This document shows, piece after piece, positions 9,456 through 22,779 of a stretch of DNA of 64,000 nt (position 1 is its first letter; every line of letters begins with the position of its first letter). The stretch spans positions 1,556,001 through 1,620,000 of the forward strand of contig JAQFVV010006221.1 of assembly GCA_028023455.1 (NCBI GenBank). Direction: 5' to 3'. The notes under the pieces were generated by a model. The model made no database searches. It worked only from the letters and a program-made list of their open reading frames with translations, and was not told the origin of the DNA. The translations under genes were made by a program, and so were the position numbers. The DNA comes from Epiperipatus broadwayi. Taxonomy: Eukaryota > Onychophora > Udeonychophora > Euonychophora > Peripatidae.

Positions 9456-10420
9456 TGGGTCTCATTTTACGTGATAGATAGGTTCCTCAGAAAACATGCA
9501 CAAACGAAATCGCGCAAAAATAGACGTAACTTACCTTGAAATAGGGGGGATACGGACTGTGATTTTTCAAAAATCATGTAAAAGCAAAGCACCAACATAA
9601 AATTACTTTAAAATTCGCGCAAAAAAAAAAATAAGGAAATAAAATATGACTAATAAAAAATTCCAAATTTGAAAAAAATTGATACAAGACAAACTTTTTT
9701 TAACTATAATATTTAATTTTATTCAAAACAATATATTTTTATGCATAATTTACAGTAATTTATATTTTTTATACACGTTTTAATTATTATCGCTATTTGA
9801 CGATAAACAGGTTCGTTTGCATACTGGTAAAAAATCAGATTCTTCATAAGAGGAAATACAACTAGCACCAACATCACTCTCATGTTGTGTTAATGGTTTT
9901 CTGGTGACAATGTAATTAGTAATTAATCTAATAACTAAAAATTACATTCTTATTTTTGTCTTTAATTTTTTAATTTTCAATTTTAATTGTGCCCACTGCT
10001 ATTACTCACCTTTTAAAAATAAACTTGTGGACACTAAATGATTAATAATTGATTACATTCTTTTTTAAAAAGCAAAAACAGAATGTGATTTAAAATGCAA
10101 AATTAACACGCACAATGTTTGAACAAATTTACATCATAATCTTGTAAATTTTAATGTGTGTATACATAAAATGTGGAAATCATGATTTTAATTTCATTAT
10201 TGCATAAAATCTTACTATTATAAAGCACTGAAAATATTGAAATTACTAAGATGAAAGTCGAATTCCAATAATGTGCTATTACTTTCAATATGACGTAAGT
10301 GAGCGAAATTTATTATTTAAAGTAATAGCACATTATCGGAGTTCGACTTCCTGGGGAAACGTGAATCGCATAACTTCAAAATCGCATTAAATAAATCCGC
10401 GTAAAAAGAGACCCAAGTGT
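9456..10420. mobile_element. Non-autonomous DNA transposon with imperfect terminal inverted repeats
   Basis: The left end near ACACCTGGGTCTCATTTTACG and the right end ending CGTAAAAAGAGACCCAAGTGT are inverted copies of about 20 bp. No transposase is visible inside. An internal palindrome (about 10248-10350) carries AGTCGAATTCC and its complement around GTGCTATTACTTT. The target duplication is short (AAT or less), so the superfamily is not assigned. Confidence 0.55.
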
Positions 10421-10437
10421 AATATAGACAATCATTC

Positions 10438-10533
10438 ACACATGTGTTAAAATTGACACACATTCTCTCCTTCAATAATTGTTTTAAAAACCATAGGTGG
10501 TATGTGTGTCAATTCTAGCACATGTAAAAAATA
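10438..10533. repeat. Small hairpin element
   Basis: ACATGTG, a 3-5 nt mismatch, then AATTGACACACAT is followed about 45 bp later by ATGTGTGTCAATT and CACATGT. The stem is about 25 bp with one short interruption, typical of a small MITE relic. Confidence 0.5.
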
Positions 10534-11234
10534 GTCCTTTTTATAATATTACTGATATATAAATCACTATATTATTAATTAATAGAGACATTTTACCAAA
10601 AAACTAAAGATTTAAAGTTGAGACAATAATTTTTAAAACTAATAAATCTAGTAATCAATAACCAGATAAAAGTTTTTGAATGAAAAGTTGAGAAACTCTA
10701 TATGGGATTCATTATAATTACAAATTTTGAATGGCTGCTGGTGCTGCATGAACAGAGTACACTAAAACTGAAACAGCAATTCTAAAAAATATTTTATTTA
10801 AACCCAAGTTAATCCAAATACCAGAAAAGTTTTGCATCGATGTTCCAGAAATTAATTAATTTGAGAGGCCACAAAATATAATAAATTGGGTATATATATA
10901 TATATATAAAATTAGAATTTGCATAGTAACTATGATGAAATTAAATTATAGATGAATATCACATGTTTAAATTTTTCAACAGCAATATCTAAATACAAAG
11001 TTCTAAATTAAACAGACATATGCTAACAGTTCTGTTATATGGCACACAATAATATAGTGTGTGTGCACAAATATATACATATAAAGTTGAAAGAAAAAGT
11101 AGAAATAAACACACAAAAAATTTTGTAGATATTTTTTATGTTTCCTGTAATAATAATCGGATTAAATAATTCTGAATTTAAAATAAAATTTTTATTATAC
11201 ATTAAATATTTTAAAAGGTCTAAATAAATATTAA

Positions 11235-13395
11235 TTATAATGATCCGGAGAAAGAGAGCTTAATGTGATCTGCACTACAGGGCGCCATCTAGGCATTTGA
11301 ACTTAGAAAAATTTATAAAGTAGGCAGATACGTAAGTCCAAAAAAAATTTTTTTTTTTTTATTTATATATTTTGATATCCAGTCATTAGCCCATGTCACT
11401 AGCTCAGGGAGTAGCAGAGATTTAATAATATAATATCTTATCTAATTATATTTCAATATTAAAAAATAAATAAAATAAGCCACTGCCAGTAATTAACATA
11501 CAAAAATTTATTTACGCACATATATATATATAAGATTTAACATTATTATTTTAATATGTTTACTTTAACATTTAACATTATTTTTACTTTTATTTTAGAT
11601 TTTTAATTTACATTTTAAATTTTATACTATTATTAGTTCGCACAGATTTGTTTAAAAATGTTGAGTATAGATCGGTTACATAGATTCCACGGTCAAAAAC
11701 ATTTCAAAATAAACATAAACGATCAAAATACAAAATCATTGATACCGTCAATTGCAGAGGGAAATTTATAAGTAACCCAATAGCATTCACCATAAGATGC
11801 TTGCATTAACACCAATAACTTAAAAGACATCCGAATAAATACATTTTAGATACTCACCATAAGGTATCAGTATTTACCGAATGTCTATATATATTTTGAT
11901 CGAATATGAAAACCAAAAACATAATCAACCGGTAACGAACCCATGCAAGCGTCTATACCCAACTTAAATTTAATGCATCTTTATTTAGAGTGTCGAGTAT
12001 GAATAGACTACATAGATTTGCATTTGAAAAGAACATATTCAATCCTTGTTTAACCTTAGGCCAAAGGTTCGCAGTCAAACCAAACTTCAATCCATCTGAT
12101 ATATCGATGTGTTCAATGTAATACGAATACGGCAGCACAATTAGGTTAAGAGAAGAAACTGCTTCTCGTCAGATAGGAATATTACATCTATCTGATGATA
12201 AGAAAAAAAAACTCCATAGGAAAGGAACTGCGGTCTCCGTCTTATAATTCCTCCCATAGGCAAAACGAGTGTGTGCGGCGTATAATAGCGATTCTGCCCA
12301 TAGCGAATCTCGTACTACATCTACTAATTACACCAATATATCCAATCCATTGACCTAATTCAACTACAAAACGAATAACCTAAGATTACCCTCCCCTAAT
12401 ATAACTTTACAAATCTATATAGCCATTCACGCCCGACTTAAGTTTAATATTTATATAACTAGTTTAATGAAAAACAGAAATCATAATAAAACTTAAAGAA
12501 CAAATAAATAAATAAATGGAAATGATTTTAAATAAAAAAAAATACATCAAATGACATTATTAATATTAATTTACGTTGGTCAGATAGGATTCTATTTGTA
12601 TTATTTAAATACGGAAAGTTTTTAATTTAATGTTCATTAATTATAAAGTTCTTACGGTTTTAAACAGTTCATCTTTATCTGTTGCTTGCCATTTGAACGT
12701 GAATTCCCACGCCATCCAAAAAAGATTGGTATTCTGTTGGCCATTTTATTTATTCATCCGGAGGTTTTTTACTCCAGCTGGTCCTCAATGTAGAAAACGA
12801 TAGTTCATTTCTCTTTCTTCCTAGCAGAACTGAAGGGATTGAAGAGTGCGTCTTTTCAATCCCTTCTCCTTCAACTCCGCACTAACACATATCTGTCCAC
12901 TCGTAATAACCAACTAACTCTTTTATTTTCAAACCTTTCCTTTTATAATAATTTTGTGGATTAACTCAACATTACGTCATGATGGTGAAAACCTTTTCGT
13001 TGAGGTCCGATTTCCCGATGGATTTCTTTCATTTGCTAAAAGTTTCTATTGTTTTCCTATCTGACCGATGCTTATACATTTAAATGCCCAAAGGCTAGTT
13101 TACTAATTAAAATAATCATTTCCATTTTACAAAAGATTAATTAATTTGTTTTCAAACTTAAACATATATTTTTATCTCTAAATCTTTTCTGAAAATTTAG
13201 TTTTAAACTACTCTTTTTTTAATAAAGTTTTATTTTAATAATTATTTATCTGTGCGATTTTATATATATGCGAGTTTAAGATGATTTTTTAATTTTCAGT
13301 TTTTAATTCTTAAAAAAGAAATTTTTATTGGCGAACTTTTTTTTTTTATGTTTACTAATAAAAAATAATGTAACATATGTATGTGCCCGTTACAT
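11235..13395. repeat. 2.2-kb direct repeat, left copy
   Basis: Starts TTATAATGATC and ends GTATGTGCCCGTTACAT. It matches 14104-16341 end to end, with many substitutions and small indels. No long ORF survives in either copy. It contains sub-blocks such as GCGCCATCTAGGCATTTG, a stretch around TCATTGATACC, and a perfect 12-bp hairpin (12832-12866). It could be an unknown non-coding mobile element or an old segmental duplication. Confidence 0.75.
12832..12866. repeat. Perfect 12-bp hairpin conserved in both 2.2-kb copies
   Basis: GAAGGGATTGAA (12832-12843) pairs with TTCAATCCCTTC (12855-12866) over an 11-nt loop. The second copy at 15778-15812 keeps both arms unchanged and varies only in the loop, which suggests constraint or chance in a young repeat. 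Confidence 0.6.
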
Positions 13396-14103
13396 ATCAG
13401 TAAACTTGCTTAAAAAAAAAATGAACAAAAAAAAATATTTTACTTAGGGTTAGTAATTACGGTACATGATTAACAAAATTTACAAAACATTCGGTTAGTA
13501 TAAAGACTATATACAAAAAAAAATGTTGACTATCGTTTTCCTAAGGACCATCCACGTCTACATCTCCTCCCAACAAGAGTTCTATTATTTTTTTTATACA
13601 TTTTATTTTTACACATGGCATGACAAGCAAGTTATTTAAATTATTTAAATAACTAAATACGTTTTGAAAGATAATGGATTTATACGTGTATATTTGCAAC
13701 ACAATTATAAATACCACCAACTTATTTATGACTGATTAAAATGCCTAAATAGGATTACACTGAAGTAAATTCCCAATGGTACTCATCATAAGGTACCACA
13801 TTTCGATCATAAACTTGCGTGGCTGTGCGCACCTATACACGTTAAAGCATAATATATATCAACAAACAAAAAAACATATTTATTGCAACCTTTTCACTTT
13901 TTTTTTTTTTTAACAAAAATTAGTTTTAAAATTATTTATACTTTCTCATGTTTAATATATATGCGCAATTTCTTCTGGCAGTGCTTTTATAAGATTTAAA
14001 GTATACGACTATATGTAACAGATAAAAATATTTCATTTTGAAAAAAGAAATTTACTCAGGGCCCTGGTAGTTTATTAAATATTGGCCCAATTTGGGTAGC
14101 CAG
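13396..14103. other. Spacer between the 2.2-kb repeats
   Basis: About 700 bp of AT-rich sequence. No RT, protease, primer-binding site or polypurine tract is visible that would make this the interior of an LTR element. Confidence 0.5.
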
Positions 14104-16341
14104 TTATAATGATCTGGAGAAAGAGCTTAACATGATCTGCACTACAGGGTGCCATCTAGGCATTTGAACCTAGAAAAATTTATAAAGTAGGCAGATACGT
14201 AAATAAAAAAAAAAATTACTTTTTTTATTTTATATATTTTGATATCCGGTCATTAGCCCATTGTTACTAGCTCAGGGAGTAGCAGAGATTTGTATTTATA
14301 ATAAATTCTTATCTAAGAATAATTTAAAAAAAGAATAAAATAAGCCACTGCCAGTAATTAACATACAAACGTTTATTTACACACACATATATAAAATTTG
14401 ACATTATTTTAGTATGTTTATTTTAGATTTTAATTTGATTTTATAATTTAAATTTACATTTTAATTTTTATAACATTATAAGTTTACATTTTAATTAAGT
14501 TTGCACAGATGGATTTATGAAAGTTTGTTTTATAATGTTGAGTATAGATGGGTTACATAGATTACACGGTTAAAAACATTTCAAAGTAAATATAAACGAT
14601 CAAAATACAAAATCATTGATACCATCAATTGCATAGGGAATACAAGAAACTCAATGGTGTTCATCATAAGACACTGTATTAACACCAATAACTTAAAAGA
14701 CATCCGAATAAATACATTTTAGATACTCACCGTGAGATATCATTATTTATCGAATGTCTATATATTTTGATCCAATATGAAAACCCAAAACATAATTAAC
14801 CGATAACGAATCCATGCAAGCGTCTATAAACAACTTAAATTTAATGAATTTTTATTTAGTGTCGAGTATGAATAGACTACATAGATTTGCATTTGAAGAT
14901 AAAACATTCTATCCCCATTTAACCTTAGGCTAAAAGTTCGCAGTCAAACTGGCATCAATCCATCTGATATATTTATGTATTCAATGTAGCATGAAAATAT
15001 GACAACACAAAATATTATACTGTCAGGAATATACATCTGAACAGTAAGTAGAGTTAGAGAAGACATTGTCTCTCTACCAACAGGAATGCTACATCTGTTG
15101 GTGAGTAGAACAATAAACAAAAAACTCCATAGGAATGGATTGCAGTTCTTTGCCGACTTACAAACCCATCCATAGGCAGACAGAAGGTGTGTGGCATATA
15201 TATGCACCTGCCCATAGCAGATCTCATACTACATCTACTAACTACATCAATATATCCAATCCATTGACCCAATTCAACTATGAAACAAATAACCTAAAAT
15301 TACCCTCCCCTAATATAACTTTACAAATCTATATAGCCATTCACGCCCGACTTAAGTTCAACATTTATATATTTTACTTTATTGGAAAACAAAAATCATA
15401 AATAAAACTTAAAGAACAAAAAAAATGGAAATGATTTACATAAAGGAAATACATCAAATAAAATTATAACTAATGAATAAATAATAATTAAGTTTGGTCA
15501 GATAGAATTCTATTTCTATAAATTAAATACTAGGAAAGTTTAAAATTTAAAGTTCTTAGTGTTTTCAAATTAATATTGTTCATTATATTTTATAAAGTTC
15601 TGATGGTTTTAACACATCCATAGTTTTATCTGTTGCCATGAACATGAATTCCCACGCTGTCCTAAAAAGATTGGTTGAGTTAGCTTTTGCTTTTTTATTT
15701 ATCCAGAGGTCTTTTAGTTTAGTTGGTCCTCAATGTAGAAAACGATAGTTCATTTCTCTTTCTTTCTTAGCAGAACTGAAGGGATTGAAGAGTGTGTCTT
15801 TTCAATCCCTTCTCCTTCGACTCCGCACTAACACATATAGTCACATCATAATAAACTAATTAACTCTTTTATTTTCAAACCTTTCCTTTTATAATAATTT
15901 TGTGGATTAACTCAACATTATGTCATGATGGTGAAAACCTTTTCATTGAGGTCCGATTTCCTGATAGATTTCTTTCATTTGCTAAAAGTTTTTATTGTTT
16001 TCCTAACTGACCGATGTTTATACATTTAAATGCCCAAAGGATAGTTTACTAATTAAAATAATCATTTCCATTTTACAAAAGATTAATTAATTTGTTTTCA
16101 AACTTAAACATATATTTTTATCTCTAAATCTTTTCTGAAAATTTAGTTTTAAACTACTCTTTTTTTTAATAAAGTTTTATTTTAATAATTATTTATCTGT
16201 GCGATTTTATATATATGCGAATTTAAGATGATTTTTTAATTTTCAGTTTTTAATTCTTAAAAAAGAAATTTTTATTGGCCAACTTTTTTTTTTATGTTTA
16301 CTAATAAAAAATAATGTAACGTATGTATGTGCCCGTTACAT
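14104..16341. repeat. 2.2-kb direct repeat, right copy
   Basis: Second copy of 11235-13395, with the same start block and the same terminal GTGCCCGTTACAT. Both boundaries coincide with those of the left copy, arguing for a defined unit rather than random duplication. Confidence 0.75.
15778..15812. repeat. Hairpin, right copy
   Basis: GAAGGGATTGAA (15778-15789) and TTCAATCCCTTC (15801-15812). The arms are identical to those at 12832-12866. Confidence 0.6.
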
Positions 16342-18125
16342 AATATTGTATTCTAATTTTGAATTTAAAAACAAGCATGCTTTATTTTTGAAATCTTTTA
16401 ATCAATGCTTGTATACAATTGTCTATCTAAGTAAAAACATGCAGATCAGACCTTTGGTAAAATGTCATCGTTGCTTTCAAAAGTAGCTTTTAATTAAAAG
16501 GCAAAGATTTGAAAAGATTAAAAAAAATAAAAACAATTTTTGATTAATATGTGTTTTGTCACCTCCACTATTATAAAAAGAGTTGATAAAGTGACTAGAG
16601 CAATCTGTTTTTTAGTTTGGCTTTTAGTTTTTTAAAAGTGAGTTGGCGGTAAATAATTGGTCAGAAAGCATTGGCTAAAACTGCCATGAATCAGATATAA
16701 GAAGGCAATGAAGCAGCTGCTCTATAGTTCTACAGTGGATTTTTGAGTCACCTGAAACCAGGGTCACTTCAAATCAATCACTAGCCTGCACAAATGTAGA
16801 CAAAGACAGTTTGCTGGCCTGAAGTATATCAAATCCTAGACAGAAGAAAACTGATCAATGCCAGCAACCATATCTGAATTATACTTTTCCCTGATGATGA
16901 TAATACCTGGACTATATCTATCTTGATGATTACAATCACCAAAACCAAGCTCACCAAGAGAAATCTTCCAGCTTGCCCAGGGAATCTCAGCTTGCTGATG
17001 AAGTTGTTAAATGTGTGCTGCATTATCTATATGCAAGGAACCACAGATAAATGCATCGTGTTGCAGGTATATACAGTGACTTGTTTTTTTAATATTCCTT
17101 AAAAGACATTTAAACTTATAACAAGTAAATAATCTGCTTGAGTTAAATGTCTGAAAGAAATCCACCGATGATTTTGTATATATATTTTTAAAGAAATTGT
17201 TTTAGTAATTCCTTAAAAAAATGACATTTAAAAAAACATGACTTAAAATACAAGTAATATTTTTTCTTGAATTAAAATCTAAAAGTATTATAATTAATTA
17301 ACTTAATCTGCTAAAAACGGATTTAAATTTTTTTTGAAAGAAAAGAATTTGAAAATCAAATTTTCTTAGAATATAGTCGATGGCGGATTTAATTTTTATC
17401 AATGGTCAAGCAGTCAATGTTATTTCTTTTTTTAAAAAAAAGAAAAAAAGTAAACTGTTATGAAAGAATTAAATAACAAGGTTTATATTTTTTATATATA
17501 CTTTCAATATTAAATCAATTATGAAAAATATAATATTATTGTAACAAATTAAAATATATGATATAGATATGCACACCCATATATTAAATATGCTATTATG
17601 TATCATAAAAATTAATGTCATTTATTATTTTGACAATTTGAAAGTGACAACTAAAAATGTTCATTTTATAATAAGTCAAATATGTTCAGAAATTACATGC
17701 AAACACATGCATGTGCACATATATATAGTAATGCTTGTCAAATAGAACATATATGTAAATCACAAAAATAACTTGAATTTTGTATATTAATCATGTAAAT
17801 CACAATGTGATAGTTTTTTTGTTATTGTATGTTAATCAAAACCAAAAAGCTTAAATGTTTATATCCTTATTTTAGAGATCTTATTTTCATTTTTTTTGTT
17901 ATTGTTGTTAATAAACTTGTATTCACTTGTTAAAATTATTCCAGTAACTTAATTCTCTTGGTCACATAACAGTAATAGAGCTTATGTTCTCTGAGCTAGA
18001 TTAATGCATAACAGTCTGATATATAAAAGGTGATGTATATTAGTGCTTTTGGATATTCCAGTATGACATTATCCTGATTTTGGCATGAGATTATATTCTT
18101 CAAAGTCCATGCATTACTTTTTTTA
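16342..18125. other. Mostly AT-rich; less AT-rich island at about 16620-17070
   Basis: The island has mixed composition unlike its surroundings and short open frames on both strands, but no domain I recognise. It may be a transposon relic or a host exon/lncRNA piece. The remaining sequence is AT-rich with no recognised feature. Confidence 0.4.
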
Positions 18126-18133
18126 GTTTAGTC
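18126..18133. repeat. Merlin target-site duplication, left
   Basis: GTTTAGTC is repeated at 19991-19998. Eight bp is the expected length for Merlin/IS1016-type transposons. Confidence 0.75.
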
Positions 18134-19990
18134 GGTTGTTTTATAATAGCATGTTGAAACCGTTGGAGAGCATGGTTTGTTTGTAAACAAAGATAAATAT
18201 GTTTCCAGGGCCGGAGTTTTTTTGTGTGTGTGTTTTGTTTTTGTTGGTTTATGATATGCGATTAAAAGTATAAAAAAAAATACTTAAATCAAAATGAATT
18301 TAAAAAAGTAATTAGTTTTTATTCTTTTTATTACTTATTTTCGGTTTGGTATTTCTACCAAATCAATTTTTTTATTTTTTTAAAATTACAAATAAATATT
18401 TTTTCCCCCATTTAATGGTGAAATCAATCAAATTTCAAACAACTTTTTTTGGGGGCTTTGAATTGTTAACAAGTTAAGGTTTAACAAAGGTTGAATACCA
18501 ACTTTTTTTGTTTACATTACAAAAACAAAAAAAATTGATTGGTTTATTATAAAAAGGTCAAATATATACCAATTAAAATAAAACAAATAAACTTATTTGG
18601 CTATTCAGGAACAACTTGAAGCTCTAATAATAGGGCCTGGAAGATGTCTTCCCCCTTGTGCACCCACCACCACATAAACTCAGTGAGGTAGGTGTTCAGC
18701 GAGTGTCTGGCTGTGCCACACTGTTTTTTGTTGCACCATTTCAACAGACCCCACAGGCACTTGATATTCTGTGTGTGCGCACCTGTGCTGGGATCCACAA
18801 AGTTGTACCTGTGGTTTACAGTCAGGTGCTTGAAACCTGCAGCTTTAAGCTCTTTGGTTTGATAACCCTTCCAGCAGTGAGAGAAAATAGTTGATCCAGG
18901 TTTGACGTTTTCCCGAATCGACTGGCTGCGGATCGACAGGGAACAGCCACAATGAAGCAATCGCTGGTCTCACAGCACACTCCCCCATAGATCCACTGCT
19001 ATGGAAGAACCCTGCCCTGGTGGTTCTTTCACTGGCTAAACAAGGTTTCATCAACAACAATTGAGCCCAGTACCACCAATTTGACAACACGGCTGAGACC
19101 TTAAGCTCCCGCGGCAGAGCTCGCGGAGTCCGTTGGTCCAGTGCACAAGGGAGCCTGGAGACAGGTTCAAGTCGGAGATGGCCCTCAACACTGTCAGCTC
19201 CTCATGGCTCCAATAGTACAGGAGACATACTATCATCATGAAATAATCAAGGCGTGATTCCTCCAGCCACGTCCTTTTTGCGAATCAAACATCGACATCC
19301 ACACGAACCGACCTTACATTTAAAGTAGTAACTTCCACAAAGGTATAATGTCATCTTTTCTCCACATGCACACTTTTTCACAGATGCCACTACAAACTGC
19401 TGTAGAAAGGTGATGGCATCAGTTTGGGAGCAAGGCAAATCCCACACTTTGATGTTCAGAAACTTTATTTCAAACATTTGACAAAGCTCGCAGTTGTTCT
19501 CACAAAAAACATGACTTGGAGCATGATCTGATAGAAATCGTGCTCACACCTACACATGCCCAATTTTTTGAGCAGGAAAGGTGGGCTATGGAAGTATGAG
19601 ACTTGTTAGTAGACATTCATAAAACATGGGGGAGAGAGAAGGAGAAGGTCTTAATGAATATTAAAATAGTTTTGATATTCGGAATTCCAGCCACCATCAT
19701 ACAATACTGTACCCAAAAGTGAAATTTGATCATACATCAAAAATGCGTAACACAAATCTGAGCTGTAAGCTGACACGATAGCTTCTGTGCCAGATTAATA
19801 AACGTCATGTTTTTGAGCGTTAGCATAGAAGTAGACTACAGCCACCACATACCAAACAGGCTATTTCTATGCTTACGCATTAGAAATAGAATGTTTGATA
19901 GTGGAGGCGGCTGCCTAAATGGCATATTTCTGTGCGATAGCAAAGAAATAATGCCTTCAAGTGGTTTCAACATGCTATTATAAAACAACT
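18134..19990 (-). mobile_element. Merlin DNA transposon, complete ends, dead transposase
   Basis: A 27-nt terminal inverted repeat starting GTTGTTTTATAATAGC is identical at both ends (18135-18161 and complement at 19963-19989), and GTTTAGTC flanks the element. The transposase remnant (18604-19477) runs on the minus strand inside. Merlin elements move by cut-and-paste with an ISXO2-like DDE transposase. Confidence 0.8.
18604..19477 (-). pseudogene. Merlin (ISXO2-like) transposase pseudogene
   Basis: The minus strand gives, in successive frames, an N-terminal part with a cysteine-bearing zinc motif (CACGEKMTLYLCG... and CKVGSCGCRC, 19477-19250), a helical linker (19239-19051), and the DDE domain (about 19060-18604). 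The domain has VDETLFS, PGSTIFSHCWKGY, HLTVNHRYNFVDPSTGAHT and LWGLLKWCNKK. The family normally has D in the CWK block (here H) and E in the TNTIE-type block (here K), so two of three catalytic residues are lost. Several frameshifts and a stop after VDETLFSQ add to the damage. It is inactive. Confidence 0.85.
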
Positions 19991-21119
19991 GTTTAGTCTT
20001 ATTAGAATTTAACTTATAGTTAGACAGTACATTAATGGTACTAAGTGGCCAGAGCATTGATGATGATCAGCATATTTTAATATCCCAGCATTATTGTTTT
20101 TATAGCTGTACATTCAGATAGGTGAGAACTTAATCAGTGCATCCAAATTAATGTTTAATGAATTGCCCAATCTGGCAAAGGCTAAATAGTTGGCCTGGTC
20201 TACAGTAGACCCAGTTTAAATCCAGTCATAAGATTAACTGTTGATTTATTTTTATTGTTAATCATTCACTGATGCTGAATGAGTAGTACTATTACTTACT
20301 TATACTTATTGATAATGCTGGGGGGAATTATGAATTTGGTTAATGAGATGGATAATTGCTTTGAGGAGTAACTGGGCTCATGTCTCAGAGATTTTATGAT
20401 CGCATGTACTCTTATAATATATAAAATTCCTTATATGTTTGTGATATAAACATTTCTTTAATATCTACATTTGAACATTACTTAATATCCTACTTAATTA
20501 CTTTAATATCTTTTGCTTTAAATCTTACTTTAATACTTCATTATTTCAATACTTTAATATACTATTTTACTGAATGTCTTACTTTAAATATTTTATTATA
20601 TTATATCTATACTCATGTATTTTAATTATTTTTTTGTAAATTTCATCATTTGAAATATTGTTGACTTGAGGATGATGATGATTTTTATCACCCCAGGGCC
20701 ACCATAATACCCCCAATTCCATTGTAATATATATATCATTAAATGCCACTCATAAATAACTATGACGATTCTAATTCTAAAAAGAAAATGGCCAAAAATA
20801 CGTTAAGGAAAAAGTTTCATCAGGATAATTTAAAATAATATATGAAACGTAAATATGCTCACACATGTGACAAATATATTGTCTCTTAATATATTTAGCA
20901 GCAAAGTATTTTTTTTCCTAAATATTTCAATACCTTACCTAATTGTAGTTCTTCATTGTATGTATTTTATTAACAACTATCCTTGTCCCAATAAAACAAT
21001 TAATATTGTTCCTCTTTAAAATGCTTTCGGTTAATTTTTATAACATAAAAGTTGTCTGCACTTTTATAAAAACTACCCTCACATATTTCTTTTTTTTAAA
21101 AGTTTATTAATATTTATTT
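19991..21119. other. AT-rich DNA, no gene recognised
   Basis: It begins with the right Merlin TSD (19991-19998). Further on there is a run of repeated CTTTAATA-like and TACTTTAATAT-like words near 20455-20600 (low complexity). Nothing else is supported. Confidence 0.5.
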
Positions 21120-21440
21120 GTTTCACAATCTCAGTCCATTAAAGATGTACACTTACAATAATAAGGTAGATATTTGAAAACCAGGCACTCTTCACAAACC
21201 TGGAGCTTAATTGTAAGTATAGGGGATTTGAACTCAGATATTCAAGCACCTTCAACTATTCACATTATTTCATACAACTGATACACATGATCATACACAT
21301 GTAGAAAAAATAAATAATCACCAATAAACATATTTTGTGCTAAACCAGCACTCGTCAGTTGGTCCAGATAATCAGTGCTCAGTTTATATTAAGATAGCAA
21401 ATCTTCATACTTCAATGGACAAAACACACAAATTAACATT
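21120..21440 (-). mobile_element. HRZ2 ribozyme-bearing repeat, minus strand
   Basis: A copy of the HRZ2 family defined by the best unit at 47530-48160. The ribozyme region at about 21321-21375 reads CTGACGA, then GTGCT/AGCAC stem II, but GAAA has become AAAA, so cleavage is unlikely. The block AAGATAGCAAATCTT adjoining GCTCAGTTTATATT marks the family. Confidence 0.7.
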
Positions 21441-22113
21441 AACAGTTTTTTTTAATGTAGCACAACTTTTTTATTCCTCGTGGTAACAATTTTAACTAAA
21501 AAACAAATTTAAAAAATCTTTTTAAATGATATCTCAATACGTAAACATATATTTAGAATAAACATTAACCTTATTGAATCTTTACATTTAAAATAATTTA
21601 AGTAAAACTCCAATAACATTTTGACTTTTTGTAATTTTGTGCGATCTATTTAAGTACTTACATGTCAAATAGAAAGTAGATTCATTTTTTCAACTGCTGA
21701 TTGGTAAATATTTATATTCAATCTAAAGATGTGAGTTTGTTTTATTTAAATAGTAAAGTAAGATAAGGTTTATCGTGCATTTTATCACCGTCAGATACAT
21801 GACACTCAAAAGTCATGCTTTAACACGTATTTGTTTTTACCAAATTAACTTAGTAACTTTATATATATATATTAGTTAAGGATATCTGGATACTATTATA
21901 CTTGTAATGTTCTTTGAGCCATGTGTTATCCTGACATTTAGCTACGATATTAGATTCAGTATTATAACATCATCAAGATCAAAGGTTTATTGATTCGACT
22001 TTTGATCTTGCCATTATATTTTTAGAATACTATTAAGCATCTTAACTGAAATTTTTTTAGTGGTTTAATTTATTGATGGCAACAAATCCATGTTTAACCT
22101 CTACATACTACAG

Positions 22114-22217
22114 TTTTGTTAGCCGAGAAGTCATCACAGCCGCCTTGCAAGCAAGTAGTTGGTTGCAGACGGTTGTGGGTTCGCCTCCCGGTCGATGCTA
22201 TGACATATGAAAAAAAA
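22114..22217 (+). mobile_element. tRNA-derived SINE (SINE-A)
   Basis: The A-box region TTAGCCGAGAAGTCA and B-box region GGTTCGCCTCC are followed by GATGCTATGACATATG and an A-run. Six relatives occur in the window, in both orientations, all sharing the GATGCTATGACA tail. The tRNA-like head and A-rich tail identify a Pol III SINE needing a LINE for mobility. Confidence 0.8.
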
Positions 22218-22779
22218 ATTTAGTTGTAAGAGTTTTATTATTATTTTTAAATTCATTAAATGCATCAGAACCACGATAGAATTTGTGCTAGACCTCAAAA
22301 TTCAAATTCACTTTACTATCCAATAAAACTATTGCAGACTTTTCATTTTTAATATTATAAAAATACATTTTAATTCCATTAACTTAAATATTTCCTCTCT
22401 AAATATAAATCAATTGTTATGATAGATATATTACAAAAGCATGCATCTGAATTTTTATATTATGATTCAAAGGGATATAAAATACTCTCCCCGCCCTCAA
22501 TCTATTAAAATATCTTATAAAAGAGTGTTGTCTTCTGATTTAATGGTTTAGTTTTAAAAGAATTTTATTTGGGGAGAATATTGGGTTTTTTTTATACATT
22601 AACTTCTTAAAGGTTGATAATGGATGATTTGTAGAGATATTAATCCTGGGTATGGAATTAATCCTGTGGTTATAGAATGTTATCATCAGCTATCTGGAAA
22701 TGTATTGGGCTTTGGAATTTGGAATAGATTCCAGGTTTCTTCAAATAGAAACTTGGAGGAAAGGGTCATGTCTTTATGT

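Noticed and set aside
11235-16341. LTR retrotransposon formed by the two 2.2-kb direct repeats
   Set aside because: The 700-bp interior shows no primer-binding site, polypurine tract or coding trace, and no 4-6 bp duplication flanks the pair.
16829-17023. Minus-strand 64-aa hydrophobic frame as a gene
   Set aside because: No start context, splice signal or recognised domain supports it.
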